Assembly: GCA_938014885.1 (NCBI GenBank)
Contig: CALLQI010000012.1
Location: 93,278-157,277, forward strand
DNA: 64,000 nucleotides
From: an uncultured bacterium
GTDB taxonomy: Bacteria > Planctomycetota > UBA8742 > UBA2392
Reading direction: 5' to 3'
The position numbers were made by a program, and so were the translations under genes. Below, piece by piece: positions 8,171-16,862 of the stretch (position 1 is the first letter of the stretch; the number at the start of each line of letters is the position of its first letter). The notes below the pieces were generated by a model. That model searched no databases and was not told the DNA's origin. It saw only the letters and a program-made list of their open reading frames with translations.

Positions 8171-8896
8171 TTAGCGCCCGTACTTCAGGCGCTCGGCCAG
8201 GATTTCCGGCAGGCCTGCATCAAGGATCTTGCGGCCGGCGGTTTCCAGGTCGTACTCAAGGCGCGTGATCTTCACTTGTTCTTTGTCGCTGTCGAATATG
8301 GCGAAGCATGACTTCGGGTTTTCGTCGCGCGGCTGGCCGACACTGCCGACGTTCACGAGCGCCTTCTCGAAACCCTTCAGGTTGATCTCGTAGGACATCG
8401 AGTAGCTGACCATCGGCCCGCTGAAGAAGGTCACGGGCACGTGGCTGTGGCCGAGGAAACACACGCGGGTGCGCAGCTTTTCAAGGCTGAGGCGCGCGTC
8501 CTGGCTGGTTTGGATGTAGTCGAAAAGGTCCGGGAAGTTCAGGCTGCCGTGGACCAGCGTGATGTCTTCGTTGACTTCGTGCACGAGCGGCAACTCGCGC
8601 AGGAACTGCATGTTTTCTTCTTTGAGGTTGTCGCGCGTCCAGTAAACGGCCTGTTTGGCGTAGGTGTTGAAGAACTCGATGCTGAGCTTGCCGCACACGG
8701 CCCAGTCGTGGTTGCCCGCGACGACAGGGCAGCCAAGCTGGCGTACAATGTCGCAGCACTCGTCGGGGTTCGCGCCGTAGCCCACGATGTCGCCGAGGCA
8801 GAGGTAGCGTTCCACGCCGGCCTTCTTGCAATGGCTCAGCACTGTTTCCAGTGCCTCGATATTGCCGTGGATGTCCCCAAAAATGGCGTAGCGCAA
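8171..8896 (-). CDS. Metallophosphoesterase (YfcE/MJ0936-like)
   Basis: Calcineurin-like phosphoesterase. The metal-binding motifs are in order: GDIHGN (about residue 7), GDIVGYGANP (about 37), GNHD (about 62), HGS, and GHSHVP near 150. Bacterial relatives act on phosphodiesters or as general phosphatases; the substrate is unknown. The protein most likely begins at the TTG at 8896, giving MRYAIFGDIHGN, the standard opening of this family, with GGGGGTTGG upstream; an alternative TTG at 8908 adds four residues. It ends 30 nt from the convergent MoxR gene and has no clear operon partner. Confidence 0.88.
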   Translation of the reverse strand: MRYAIFGDIHGNIEALETVLSHCKKAGVERYLCLGDIVGYGANPDECCDIVRQLGCPVVAGNHDWAVCGKLSIEFFNTYAKQAVYWTRDNLKEENMQFLRELPLVHEVNEDITLVHGSLNFPDLFDYIQTSQDARLSLEKLRTRVCFLGHSHVPVTFFSGPMVSYSMSYEINLKGFEKALVNVGSVGQPRDENPKSCFAIFDSDKEQVKITRLEYDLETAGRKILDAGLPEILAERLKYGR

Positions 8897-9018
8897 ACCA
8901 ACCCCCAAACCGCGAAGGCACCGGACATGGAAAATGACGACCTGTAAGGTCCGCTTTGAATCTTAGCCTAGTGAGCACAACCCGGCAAGCGACATACAAA
9001 CTCTTGTAAATCGGCAGG

Positions 9019-9780
9019 TTACGCGGCCGACCGCAGCCGCAGCGTGGCCGTATCGGCGATCAAACCCACCGCACACCATGCACAAAAGTGCACAGTGAGG
9101 GTCGCCAGTGACGATGTCGTAGTCTCACCCCAAAGCCGCGGCGTGAGGTCATGGCGCGAAAAGTCAGGCAGCAGGTGCGCCCACACCCCGCCAAGTGGAG
9201 CAGCGCCGTAGCCCAGCAGGTAAATCAGCACGCCGCCCACGGCGATCAGCACCGGGCGACGCACCCGCGCCAGTGGCTGCAACAGCGCCAGCAGCATGCA
9301 CGCGGCAAACCACTGCGCGATCATCGGCACCGGCAAGTTCGCGGCTTCGGCTGATGCAGACGACGCCCCGCGGTATGAGAACAGCCGCGGCTCAGCCAGT
9401 TCGTACCAGTACAGCGTGGCGCTGATGGCAACAAACCAGACCATGCACAGGCCCGCGATCAGCAGCGCGCGGCCGATGAAGGGCCCGGCCGCAAACACCC
9501 ACGGGGCGACGGGGCGTGTCAGCAGGCCCGATTCAGCGTCCTCGGCGCCTTCGTCTTCGCGCGGCATGCTGAACAGGACGGCGGCTACCACGGACATCAG
9601 GCCCGCGGTGTAAACGCCCAACTCCTGCAACTGCACGACTTCGTAGCCGAGACCGAACGCGCTGAACCAGCGCAGGCTTAGGATCATGCCGATGCCGACG
9701 GCCGCAACCAGCAGCGTCACGGGGCGCCGCGCGCAATCCAGTGCGTGGGAAAAACTGAGGGCGAACAGGGCGTGCAGCAT
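9019..9780 (-). CDS. Multi-pass membrane protein, ABC-2 permease-like
   Basis: A 253-residue protein with about six hydrophobic segments. The pattern (N-terminal amphipathic stretch LFALSFSHALDCARRP, long TM segments, an acidic loop MPREDEGAEDAESG, then PVAPWVFAAGPFIGRAL) resembles the permease subunits of ABC-2-type exporters. No ATPase gene is adjacent, so the role is uncertain. The ATG at 9780 (MLHALFALSF) was preferred to one at 9810. Confidence 0.6.
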   Translation of the reverse strand: MLHALFALSFSHALDCARRPVTLLVAAVGIGMILSLRWFSAFGLGYEVVQLQELGVYTAGLMSVVAAVLFSMPREDEGAEDAESGLLTRPVAPWVFAAGPFIGRALLIAGLCMVWFVAISATLYWYELAEPRLFSYRGASSASAEAANLPVPMIAQWFAACMLLALLQPLARVRRPVLIAVGGVLIYLLGYGAAPLGGVWAHLLPDFSRHDLTPRLWGETTTSSLATLTVHFCAWCAVGLIADTATLRLRSAA

Positions 9781-9885
9781 GGTGAAAGTGGACCTCGCGG
9801 GCGGCAGCAATGCAAGGGTATGCTTCGTTCAGGGTGGTCGCCCAAGCAGCCGTTCGCACGATCGTTCGTGTGTTCGAAACCGCTG

Positions 9886-10022
9886 GAACTGCCAGTTCCA
9901 CACAAAGGCACGAAGTCACCAAGGGAAGCAGCCTCGTGCTGCTTGTGGGCACAGGAGTAGACGCCGACTTCGTTGCCGCGCTTTGTGGCTTGGTGTCTTT
10001 GTGTGGGAATGCAGTTGTTGTA
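9886..10022. repeat. CACGAAG-type palindromic element (locus A)
   Basis: The left arm CCACACAAAGGCACGAAG and the right arm CTTGGTGTCTTTGTGTGG are inverted copies built of CAC(A/G)AAG-like units about 9-10 nt apart, flanked on both sides by AACTGC/GCAGTT. It fills the 288-nt gap between the membrane protein gene and truD; no gene is seen there. Confidence 0.7.
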
Positions 10023-10068
10023 GTGCACCCGCTTTCAGCCGTCGCCAGGCGGCGTGCCGTCGGATGCG

Positions 10069-11298
10069 CTACTCGTCGTCGCTGGCCGGTGTTTCTGCGG
10101 CTGCTTCTTCATCTGGCGGATAGGCACCCAGCACCAGGCGCTTCACCAGCATGGTTGCGAACGAACCCCGCCCCAGTTGGAAAGCAATCATCAGCTTGCT
10201 GCGGCCGGGATTCAGCTCGTCCGGTTCAGGCGCTTCGTGCTCGACCTGCTGCGGGAACAGCAGCGCGTCGCGGCTGGCAGCCTTGAAGCGCGTTCGTGGC
10301 AGGGCGGGCATGCGCAGGTCCTGCAGTGTAATGCCTTCCTGCTTGAGTTCCGCTTCGATCAGGCCGGCAAACTCGCCGAAGTCCGCCAGGCGGGTTTGCG
10401 GCGCAACCAGCGGAAGCTGCAGGGCCTTCAGCTTCGACAGGCGAGCTTCGTCCAGTGTGCGGTAGAACACCAGCTCGCCGCCGCGATTGCCCAGCCTAAG
10501 CAGCGGATTGTCCGGGTCATTGCCGGCGACGTGTTCGATGGCGCGGCACAGGAAACGATTGAACAGCATGCTCTGGTATGCCGACAGGAACATGCTGCGC
10601 AGTGGGGGTGTCACGCGCTCAAAGCAGCCCGCGAAGTCGCCGGGGTTGTCACGCAGGTGCTGCACGAGCGCGCGTTCGCTGGAACTTTTCATGCGCTGGT
10701 GCAGTTCAGACCAGTTGCCCCACAGCTCGCGGGCGAGGCGGCGGTTGCTTTTGTCGCGCATGTTCTGCTTGCGGTGCGGCGTGGCCAGGTGCAGCTTCAG
10801 GGCATTCTCAAAGTCGCCGGCAATCAGCGAGCGCGCGATGAATCCCTGACCGTGGGCGACGCCGCCAAAGCGCTGGTCGTCGTAGTAATTGGGCAACCCG
10901 CAGGCTTGCACCTGTGCCAGGTTGGTTGGGATCACCGCGAGTTCCGGGCCTGTCAGGGCGCGCAGGGTGATCAGGAAGCGGTTGCCCACGATGTGCCGCG
11001 CGGTCAGGCGCTCGCGTGATTTGCCGACGAAGCGCACGACCAGCTTGTCGTCTTCGACGCGCTTCAGGTGGCGGGTTGCGCTGAACAGTTGACGCGTCAA
11101 GCCATGCTTGTCTTTAAGCCCGCTGGGCGACAGGTCAGCCGGGCGCATGCCCGTCTTGCGCGCGATGATGTTGATGGCCTCCATCGTGCTGAGCGAACGC
11201 TTCTCGAGCTCATAAACAAAGAACGCCCCGCGCGCGTCGGGGGTGAAGGTGCTGACTTCTTCCACCTGGAAGTCTTCGGGCAGTGACTTCAACTTCAT
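10069..11298 (-). CDS. truD: tRNA pseudouridine(13) synthase TruD
   Basis: Isomerises uridine 13 of tRNA-Glu-type tRNAs. The TruD catalytic motif is visible as GLKDKHGLTRQ near residue 60 (with the catalytic Asp), followed by NRFLITLR and NYYDDQRFGG, the TruD family signature. The large insertion domain contains SAYQSMLFNRFLCRAI. The ATG at 11298 (MKLKSLPEDFQVEEV) matches the usual start of the family; the frame extends 40 codons further upstream but that part is Ala/Arg-rich and unlike TruD. The C-terminus ends in an acidic tail. The TPR gene lies 32 nt upstream on the same strand, so co-transcription is likely. Confidence 0.95.
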   Translation of the reverse strand: MKLKSLPEDFQVEEVSTFTPDARGAFFVYELEKRSLSTMEAINIIARKTGMRPADLSPSGLKDKHGLTRQLFSATRHLKRVEDDKLVVRFVGKSRERLTARHIVGNRFLITLRALTGPELAVIPTNLAQVQACGLPNYYDDQRFGGVAHGQGFIARSLIAGDFENALKLHLATPHRKQNMRDKSNRRLARELWGNWSELHQRMKSSSERALVQHLRDNPGDFAGCFERVTPPLRSMFLSAYQSMLFNRFLCRAIEHVAGNDPDNPLLRLGNRGGELVFYRTLDEARLSKLKALQLPLVAPQTRLADFGEFAGLIEAELKQEGITLQDLRMPALPRTRFKAASRDALLFPQQVEHEAPEPDELNPGRSKLMIAFQLGRGSFATMLVKRLVLGAYPPDEEAAAETPASDDE

Positions 11299-11330
11299 GG
11301 GCGAGACTTCACAGCATGCCGGGCGGCAGG

Positions 11331-13376
11331 TCAACCGTTGGCGCGTTTGCGCGCGTACTCGTGCAGCTTGACCAGCGCTTTGCGCGGCGCCGGCAGGGTC
11401 GGGTCTTTCTCGTGCCACTTCTTCAGCGCGTCGTGGGCCTCATTGAAGTTGCCGCGCCCGAGTTCAATCGCACCCAGCAGGGCATGGGGGCCTGCGCGCT
11501 GCAGCTCACCGCCCGTGTTGCCGCCCTCATTGCAATACTTCCGCAAGGCCGCCACGTGGGCTTCCAAGGCAGCCGCATCGCCATAGGTGCTGCCGATGAA
11601 CAGCTCAAACTGGCGCGCTTCGGCGTTGTCGATGTCCTGCTCGGTCAATAGCACAAGCAGATACCGGTACGCTGTGTCGTAGTGGCTTGCGTCCGTGGCC
11701 CCCAGCGCGAAGTGCACGCGCAACAAGGCCGCTGTCAGGTGCTTCAGCTTGGGGTCGCCCTCTTCGGCGCGACGGTATGACTCGCGCGCGGCTTCGTACT
11801 CGCCTTTGCGGAACAGCTCGTCGCCTTTGGCCTGATGTGCCAGTGGCGTGGGTTCATCGGCCACTCCCTGCGCGTTACGGTCAGACTGCATGTCCTCGCG
11901 CGACAGCAGCTTGTCCATGGCCACGACCATCGCGTCTTTCGCATCCGCCAGCTTGGCAACCGCAAGATCGGCGCGCGCGTTGGCGTAGCGGCCGCGACTC
12001 AGCTCAATGTACCCGTGCAGCAGTCGAATGTTCGCGGCGTTGGGGTCGGCCTCTCGGGCGTCGATGACCTTCTTGCGCCAGGCCTCAAACCCCTCATTGC
12101 GCGCAAAACGCTCACGCACCGCATTGGGGTGCGTGCGAGTCGAATCGTCCACGCGCAGGAACCAGGCCTTCAGGGCTGCCGCCGCATCATCGAACTGATC
12201 CGCGCCCGCCGCCGCCACAAACAGCAGGAAGAACACCTCGGCTTCGGCGGTTTCGTTCACCAGCGCGTCCAGGGCATTCACGGCTTGTGCGTACTCGCCG
12301 CGGCGCACCAGTACACGGGCTTGCTCCAGCGTGGTGGAGGGCGGGGCGACATCGGGTTCCGGCTCAGGCTCGGGTGCGCCGGCCGGGTCGTCGCGCAAGC
12401 GGCGGGCATCCAGCCACGCGTTTACGTCATGGGTGAATGAGTCCAGCTTGTCGGCGAGCATCACCTGCACGCCGCACTCGCGCGCGCTGCGGTACCAGCC
12501 GCCCACCGCGTACAGCAACTGGCCCAGCTTCCAGTGCTCTTTGGGCGCGCCGGGTTTGCACAGGCGCCTGGCCGCTTCCACCATGCGCGCGGGTTCGCAC
12601 TGTAATGTTTCAAGCCACGGGAATAGTCGGTTGTAGCGATAGCGGGCGTAAAGCACCCCGGCCATGCGAAGCGCGACCGCGTCGTCGCCCGTTGCTGCGG
12701 CGGCAAGGGCCAGTCCGGCGTAATTTTCTGCGATCGTGGGCTGGTCCAGCGCCGCCGTGGCGAACGAGCGAGCGGCATCGGCAAAGTCCCCAGCGCGCAG
12801 CGATGCCAGCGCACGCTGCTGCATCCGGCCGGTGCTTGCGGGGTCCACCAGTTGCGAGGCCTGGCCGTCCGTGCCGGCAAGTTCTTCGGCGCGCACCAGC
12901 ACCAGCACGGCCCGCGCACGGTCGCCGTGCATGAGCAAAATGGCCCCGGCCAGGAAGCACAGGTCGGCGTCGTCACCGACGGCATCGGCCAGTTCGTTCA
13001 GCCGCGGCATGATTGCGGCCTCAGGCATGCGCTTGGGCAGGTCGTTGATGCCGCGTATCGACTGCAAGTCTGAGGCTGCGGCGCGGCGTAGATACCTTGC
13101 CGAATCGCTGAAGTGCCCGTCATGGAACAACGCCAGCGCGACTTGCAGATTTTCGGCCGTGCCGCTGGGGTTCAGTTTCAGGGCGCGGCTTGCGAGCAGG
13201 GTCGCATCTTTGTCGCCTTTGGCCAGTGCATCGCGGGCCGATTGCAGTGCCGACGGCGCGGCCACGTCGGGACCTTCAGCCGCCAGCGGGCATGCCAGCG
13301 CCATTCCCAACAGAAACAACAGGGGGCCACCCAGGGCTAAGGGGGCCCCCCGCAAGACTCGGATACGGCTTCGCAT
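11331..13376 (-). CDS. Exported TPR-repeat protein of unknown function
   Basis: A 681-residue protein. A signal peptide (about 1-33) has a basic start and a hydrophobic core ending in ACPLAAEG. Most of the rest is helical tetratricopeptide-like repeats with recognisable A-x7-G-x2-A pattern (for example ALAKGDKDATLLASRALKLN and AKGDELFRKGEYEAARESYRR). An acidic, proline-rich linker (PEPEPEPDVAPP) sits near residue 340. Such proteins act as protein-binding scaffolds in the periplasm. It is 20 nt from the downstream lipoprotein gene boundary and precedes truD. No enzymatic domain is seen. Confidence 0.75.
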   Translation of the reverse strand: MRSRIRVLRGAPLALGGPLLFLLGMALACPLAAEGPDVAAPSALQSARDALAKGDKDATLLASRALKLNPSGTAENLQVALALFHDGHFSDSARYLRRAAASDLQSIRGINDLPKRMPEAAIMPRLNELADAVGDDADLCFLAGAILLMHGDRARAVLVLVRAEELAGTDGQASQLVDPASTGRMQQRALASLRAGDFADAARSFATAALDQPTIAENYAGLALAAAATGDDAVALRMAGVLYARYRYNRLFPWLETLQCEPARMVEAARRLCKPGAPKEHWKLGQLLYAVGGWYRSARECGVQVMLADKLDSFTHDVNAWLDARRLRDDPAGAPEPEPEPDVAPPSTTLEQARVLVRRGEYAQAVNALDALVNETAEAEVFFLLFVAAAGADQFDDAAAALKAWFLRVDDSTRTHPNAVRERFARNEGFEAWRKKVIDAREADPNAANIRLLHGYIELSRGRYANARADLAVAKLADAKDAMVVAMDKLLSREDMQSDRNAQGVADEPTPLAHQAKGDELFRKGEYEAARESYRRAEEGDPKLKHLTAALLRVHFALGATDASHYDTAYRYLLVLLTEQDIDNAEARQFELFIGSTYGDAAALEAHVAALRKYCNEGGNTGGELQRAGPHALLGAIELGRGNFNEAHDALKKWHEKDPTLPAPRKALVKLHEYARKRANG

Positions 13377-13395
13377 GTGTTACGCCTGCTGAAGA

Positions 13396-13902
13396 CTACT
13401 TGCCGCCGGCGTTGCTCTTGGTGGCCGGAGCCCGCAGACGCGCGTAAATCGCGTTGGCGAGTTCAGCCTCAAGTTCAACATCACGGCCGGCTTCGCTCCA
13501 CTTGCCTGAATACATGGCGGTGGGTCCGCCGCGGCCGGTGGCGCTTGCGCCGGTGTAGACTTCCTGCTTGGCGACGACGACGGGTTCATAGTTGCCGTCG
13601 GCGTCAATCTGCGGATAGGCGCTGACGCGCAGGCGGTACTTGTCGTGGCCGAAGGCCTTCTGGTTCGACAGTGCGGTCCAGTGGTCGTACTTCCATTCCA
13701 CGTCGGCGCGGTACACGCTGCCTTCGCCGAATCGCGCCACGAACTCGTCGTGGATTGCGTCTTCAACGGAGGCATAGCCGTCACTGAAGTAGTAACCGGC
13801 CTGTGCCTTGTAGATGTCATCCTGGAAGAATGTGCAGCCCGACAGCATGACAGCCGTGGCGACCGCAATCAGCAGCGCAAAGCGCTTTGCAACAAGGATC
13901 AT
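13396..13902 (-). CDS. Small lipoprotein of unknown function
   Basis: A 168-residue protein with a type II signal peptide and lipobox VMLSGC at about residue 20, so it should be lipid-anchored. The mature part begins TFFQDDIYKAQAGYYFSDGY and is mostly beta-rich with many aromatic residues. The longer open frame upstream reaches 14532 but passes antisense through a neighbouring gene; the ATG at 13902 (MILVAKRFALLIAV) is the clear start. It lies between the TPR gene and a beta-barrel gene on the same strand. I do not recognise the family. Confidence 0.8.
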   Translation of the reverse strand: MILVAKRFALLIAVATAVMLSGCTFFQDDIYKAQAGYYFSDGYASVEDAIHDEFVARFGEGSVYRADVEWKYDHWTALSNQKAFGHDKYRLRVSAYPQIDADGNYEPVVVAKQEVYTGASATGRGGPTAMYSGKWSEAGRDVELEAELANAIYARLRAPATKSNAGGK

Positions 13903-14023
13903 GGCGACTCCGAACGCGGCCAGGGGTGGCCACCTAAACGGACTCGGGGACTGCACAAATGGTAGTCGGGTTCCGGACGCAGCGCAAGCAGCATACGGGA
14001 AGAACTGCCACTGCGTTAGCGGC

Positions 14024-14722
14024 TCAGAAGTAGAAGCGCACGCCGCCGCGCAGCACGATCCATTGGAAACGGAAGTCGTCGCGGAGGTTGTCGCGGAAGC
14101 CCCGGACTTCCTTGTCGCCGCTTTGCAGCAGCACGAATTCGGTGCGCAGGCCCGTTTCCACGAAGCCGCGCCAGTCTCGCGGGCCGAACTCCAGGCCGAT
14201 TGTGTGCGCCGTGCCCAGCCCAAGGCTGAAGATCGTGCCTTGGTCCGTGCCGTCGGCGCGTTCGTCCAGCGCGTACGAAGCAAGCTGTGCCGTGATGCTG
14301 GGTCCGTGGTTGCTGAAGAAGGCGACGTTTTCGTCAAAGTCGAGGTGAAACCGCACCCCGGGCTCAAGCAACAGGGTGCGCAGCTGCGGCCGATAGGTGC
14401 GCACACTGCCGAGATCGTGGTTGTATTCAAGGCGGATCGCGACGCTGAGTTCCTTCCAGACGTCAAAGGCGAAGCCGAAGCCGCCCTCCCACATCGGGTA
14501 CTTGGCCGCGACGATGCCGCCCCAGCCCTCAATCATCATCCCGCGCCACTGCGATTGCTCAAGCAGGCGTTCGAAGGTGCTGCCGGCAGAGGCTTCGCTT
14601 TCGGCCTCACCGCCCTCCGCGGCGGCAAAGATGTTGCGCGGCGTCACCCGTTCAAAGCTGTCAAAGCTTTGCGCGGCAAGGCTTCCCGATGCCAGCACGA
14701 TGCAAAACAAGAGAATGCGCAT
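14024..14722 (-). CDS. Predicted outer-membrane beta-barrel protein
   Basis: A 232-residue protein. The signal peptide MRILLFCIVLASGSLAAQS is cleaved near residue 17. The mature part has alternating hydrophobic/polar strands (for example IEGWGGIVAAKYP and AIRLEYNHDL) and ends in GVRFYF, a C-terminal aromatic typical of substrates of the BAM barrel-assembly machinery. This implies a Gram-negative type outer membrane. The ATG at 14722 was chosen because it begins the signal peptide. The gene is 30 nt from the CAP gene upstream. Specific function is unknown. Confidence 0.7.
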   Translation of the reverse strand: MRILLFCIVLASGSLAAQSFDSFERVTPRNIFAAAEGGEAESEASAGSTFERLLEQSQWRGMMIEGWGGIVAAKYPMWEGGFGFAFDVWKELSVAIRLEYNHDLGSVRTYRPQLRTLLLEPGVRFHLDFDENVAFFSNHGPSITAQLASYALDERADGTDQGTIFSLGLGTAHTIGLEFGPRDWRGFVETGLRTEFVLLQSGDKEVRGFRDNLRDDFRFQWIVLRGGVRFYF

Positions 14723-14751
14723 GCGTCCGCCCCCGACGTGATTGGCGCAGG

Positions 14752-15867
14752 CTACATAGGCTTGTTGCCGGGCGCGAGTCTGCGGGACAGCCCCAGCAGT
14801 GCAAGCGAGGCAATCAGCAGGGCAAACCAGCGCAGGCCAACGGGTGCCGCGTCCTGGCCGACGGCGCAACCGCCACCGCCGCCATCCGAATCGCCGCCGC
14901 CGCCACCACCACCGCCGCCTCCACCACCACCACCACCACCGCCGCCGATGCTGCTGAAGTTCACTTCGCCGCTGGTGACGCCAGAGCGGAAGTCAACTTC
15001 AACGTTAGCTGACGCCACGTTGACGGTTGCCGTGGAGGTGCCGCTGAAGGCGCCGCCCGTGCAGGTCACAGTCCAAGACCCTGCGGTTACGTCCAGTACG
15101 TACATGCCGCCGACGGTCGTGGTGGTGTTGACGGTGGATGGGCCGGTGGCGCTGATGCCCACGCCCGCGATGCCTTCGCCAAGGTCATAGCGGTTGTTGC
15201 CGTTTGTGTCGCTGTAGACGACGCCGACGATACGAACCGGGTCCGTGCCCGTGCGTTCAGCCGTGTGGATCGTCCAGTACGCGCCGGAGTTCCAGCTTCC
15301 GCCGCCGCTTGGGGGCGGCACGCTGTTTGTTGGCGCGTTGCCGGTTGCGTAGCCGGTGCCAATCTCGCGGTGCGTTTGCCAGAACGGTTCCATCGCCAGC
15401 AGATGTATCCGGTGGCCCGGCGGGTTTACGCCCGCGTCAATGATCAGCGAACGCAGCGCATCCGGCCCCGCATAACTGGTGCTGCCGCCCGTGCTGTAAG
15501 TGCAGGCCAGCGACTCGATGTTGTTACCGTTGCTGGGGTAGGGAAGCGGGTAGCCCGCGTTGATCGCCATGCTGTTCGGCTGGCCGAGGCCCGGGCTGGT
15601 GTGCGCGAAGTAGCTGTTGGCGGCCATGTCGTCGCTGTGCACGCGGGCGGACTCGCACAGGTCCAGGTTCAGGGCCAAGGGCGGCTGTGCGGCCACACCG
15701 TTCAGGATGCCGCCGAGGCTGTTGGCGCTGTCGTAGGCCTGCGGGTTGGCGCGGGCACGGTTCAGCTCATAGATGAACGCGACTTCGGCGGCGGTGGGTT
15801 GCGCATACAGCGGCACAGCACAAGTCGCAACTACACCGGCAAGCAACAGCGGCTTCAGCAGCTTCAT
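14752..15867 (-). CDS. Secreted CAP-domain (SCP-like) protein with poly-Gly linker and C-terminal anchor
   Basis: A 371-residue protein. A signal peptide is followed by a CAP/SCP domain (about residues 25-215: LNRARANPQAYD, SARVHSDDMA, FAHTSPG, PGHRIHLL). Next comes an SdrD-type beta domain (about 220-300; VVYSDTNGNNRYDLGEGI is the typical calcium-binding-like start). A run of about 20 Gly, GDSDGGGGG, a single Cys (GCAVGQ), a hydrophobic helix and a basic end (LSRRLAPGNK) form the C-terminus, a tripartite layout like MYXO-CTERM/Synerg-CTERM sorting signals. AGGAG precedes the ATG at 15867. CAP domains in bacteria are secreted proteins of poorly known function. Confidence 0.85.
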   Translation of the reverse strand: MKLLKPLLLAGVVATCAVPLYAQPTAAEVAFIYELNRARANPQAYDSANSLGGILNGVAAQPPLALNLDLCESARVHSDDMAANSYFAHTSPGLGQPNSMAINAGYPLPYPSNGNNIESLACTYSTGGSTSYAGPDALRSLIIDAGVNPPGHRIHLLAMEPFWQTHREIGTGYATGNAPTNSVPPPSGGGSWNSGAYWTIHTAERTGTDPVRIVGVVYSDTNGNNRYDLGEGIAGVGISATGPSTVNTTTTVGGMYVLDVTAGSWTVTCTGGAFSGTSTATVNVASANVEVDFRSGVTSGEVNFSSIGGGGGGGGGGGGGGGGGGDSDGGGGGCAVGQDAAPVGLRWFALLIASLALLGLSRRLAPGNKPM

Positions 15868-15937
15868 GGAAGACTCCTGTGGCACCGGCCGGGATTGTAC
15901 CCGGAATCACGGCCGCGCTAAAGCGCATTCGGCGCGG

Positions 15938-16840
15938 TCACTTGCCCGCAGCGCGCCGCAGCTCATCCAGTACATGGCCCGGCACCCTGAAACCGCCGCC
16001 CTCGCCGTGCCCGAGCGTGGTGTCCGGCTTCGTGCGGCCGCCGTGGTAATCACTGCCGCCGGTGATGATCAGTCCCAGCCGGTTGGCGATGTCGGTCAGG
16101 CCGCGCGTCCAGGTATCGTCGTGGTCGGGGTAGATGACTTCGATACCCAGCAGGCCGTGGACCTTCATTTCGCGCAGGTAGGCTTCCGTGGCTTCAAGGC
16201 TGCCGCGATTCAGCCAGTAGGGGTGCGCGAGCACCGGTACCGCATGGTGCTTGCGCACGAAGGCCAGTGCTTCTTCCGGCCCGAAGGTATCTTTCTCGAA
16301 GTATGCCGGGCCGTCGTTGTCGATGTACTTGTCGAAGGCTTCCTGCCGCGTCTGCACATACCCCTTGCGCACCATCAGCGCGGCGATGTGAGGCCGGCCG
16401 ATCACGGCCTCACCGGCTTCGGCGGCAAGTTCGTCGTAGGTCAAGGGCATGCCAAGGTCCGTCAGCGCCTGCAGGATTTTGCGGTTGCGTGCTTCGCGGT
16501 TTGCGGCGATTTCACGCAGTCGGGCGTCGAAAGCCTCATCGTCGGGGTCAAAGAAGTAGGCCAGCAGGTGGAAGGTGCCATTGCTGAGCTTGACGCTGAT
16601 TTCGCATCCCGGCACCACTTCCACGCCAAGCTTCCGGCCCAGTTCCATGGCCGGTTTTACGCCGCGTGTTGTGTCGTGGTCGGTCAGCGCAATCGCGCGC
16701 AGGCCAAGGCTTGCGGCCCAGCGCACTAGAAACTCGGGCGGTCGTTCGCCGTCGCTGAACGTCGAGTGCATGTGCAGGTCAATGCAGCCACGCAGGTCAG
16801 CGGCGGGCGGGCCTTTCAGGCTGGACGGCGCGGGAAACAT
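15938..16840 (-). CDS. PHP-domain phosphoesterase (TrpH/YciV-like)
   Basis: Polymerase-and-histidinol-phosphatase domain metallophosphoesterase. DLHMHSTFSDGERPP, ALTDHDTTRG, GCEIS, VLAHPYW and GGSDYHG supply the His/Asp metal ligands in the usual order. Characterised relatives (YciV/RnaAM) hydrolyse 3',5'-nucleotides such as pAp or trim RNA 5' ends. The length of 300 residues is normal. The ATG at 16840 (MFPAPSSLKGPP) was taken over a longer start at 16903, because the CDF gene ends at 16863 and the extension would overlap it. It follows the CDF gene by 22 nt, so both may share a transcript. Confidence 0.9.
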   Translation of the reverse strand: MFPAPSSLKGPPAADLRGCIDLHMHSTFSDGERPPEFLVRWAASLGLRAIALTDHDTTRGVKPAMELGRKLGVEVVPGCEISVKLSNGTFHLLAYFFDPDDEAFDARLREIAANREARNRKILQALTDLGMPLTYDELAAEAGEAVIGRPHIAALMVRKGYVQTRQEAFDKYIDNDGPAYFEKDTFGPEEALAFVRKHHAVPVLAHPYWLNRGSLEATEAYLREMKVHGLLGIEVIYPDHDDTWTRGLTDIANRLGLIITGGSDYHGGRTKPDTTLGHGEGGGFRVPGHVLDELRRAAGK

Positions 16841-16862
16841 AGGCGCAGCATAGCTTGCGGCG

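Noticed and set aside
13903..14532. Extended start of the small lipoprotein gene to 14532
   Set aside because: It would run through the beta-barrel gene in another frame; the lipoprotein signal starts at 13902.
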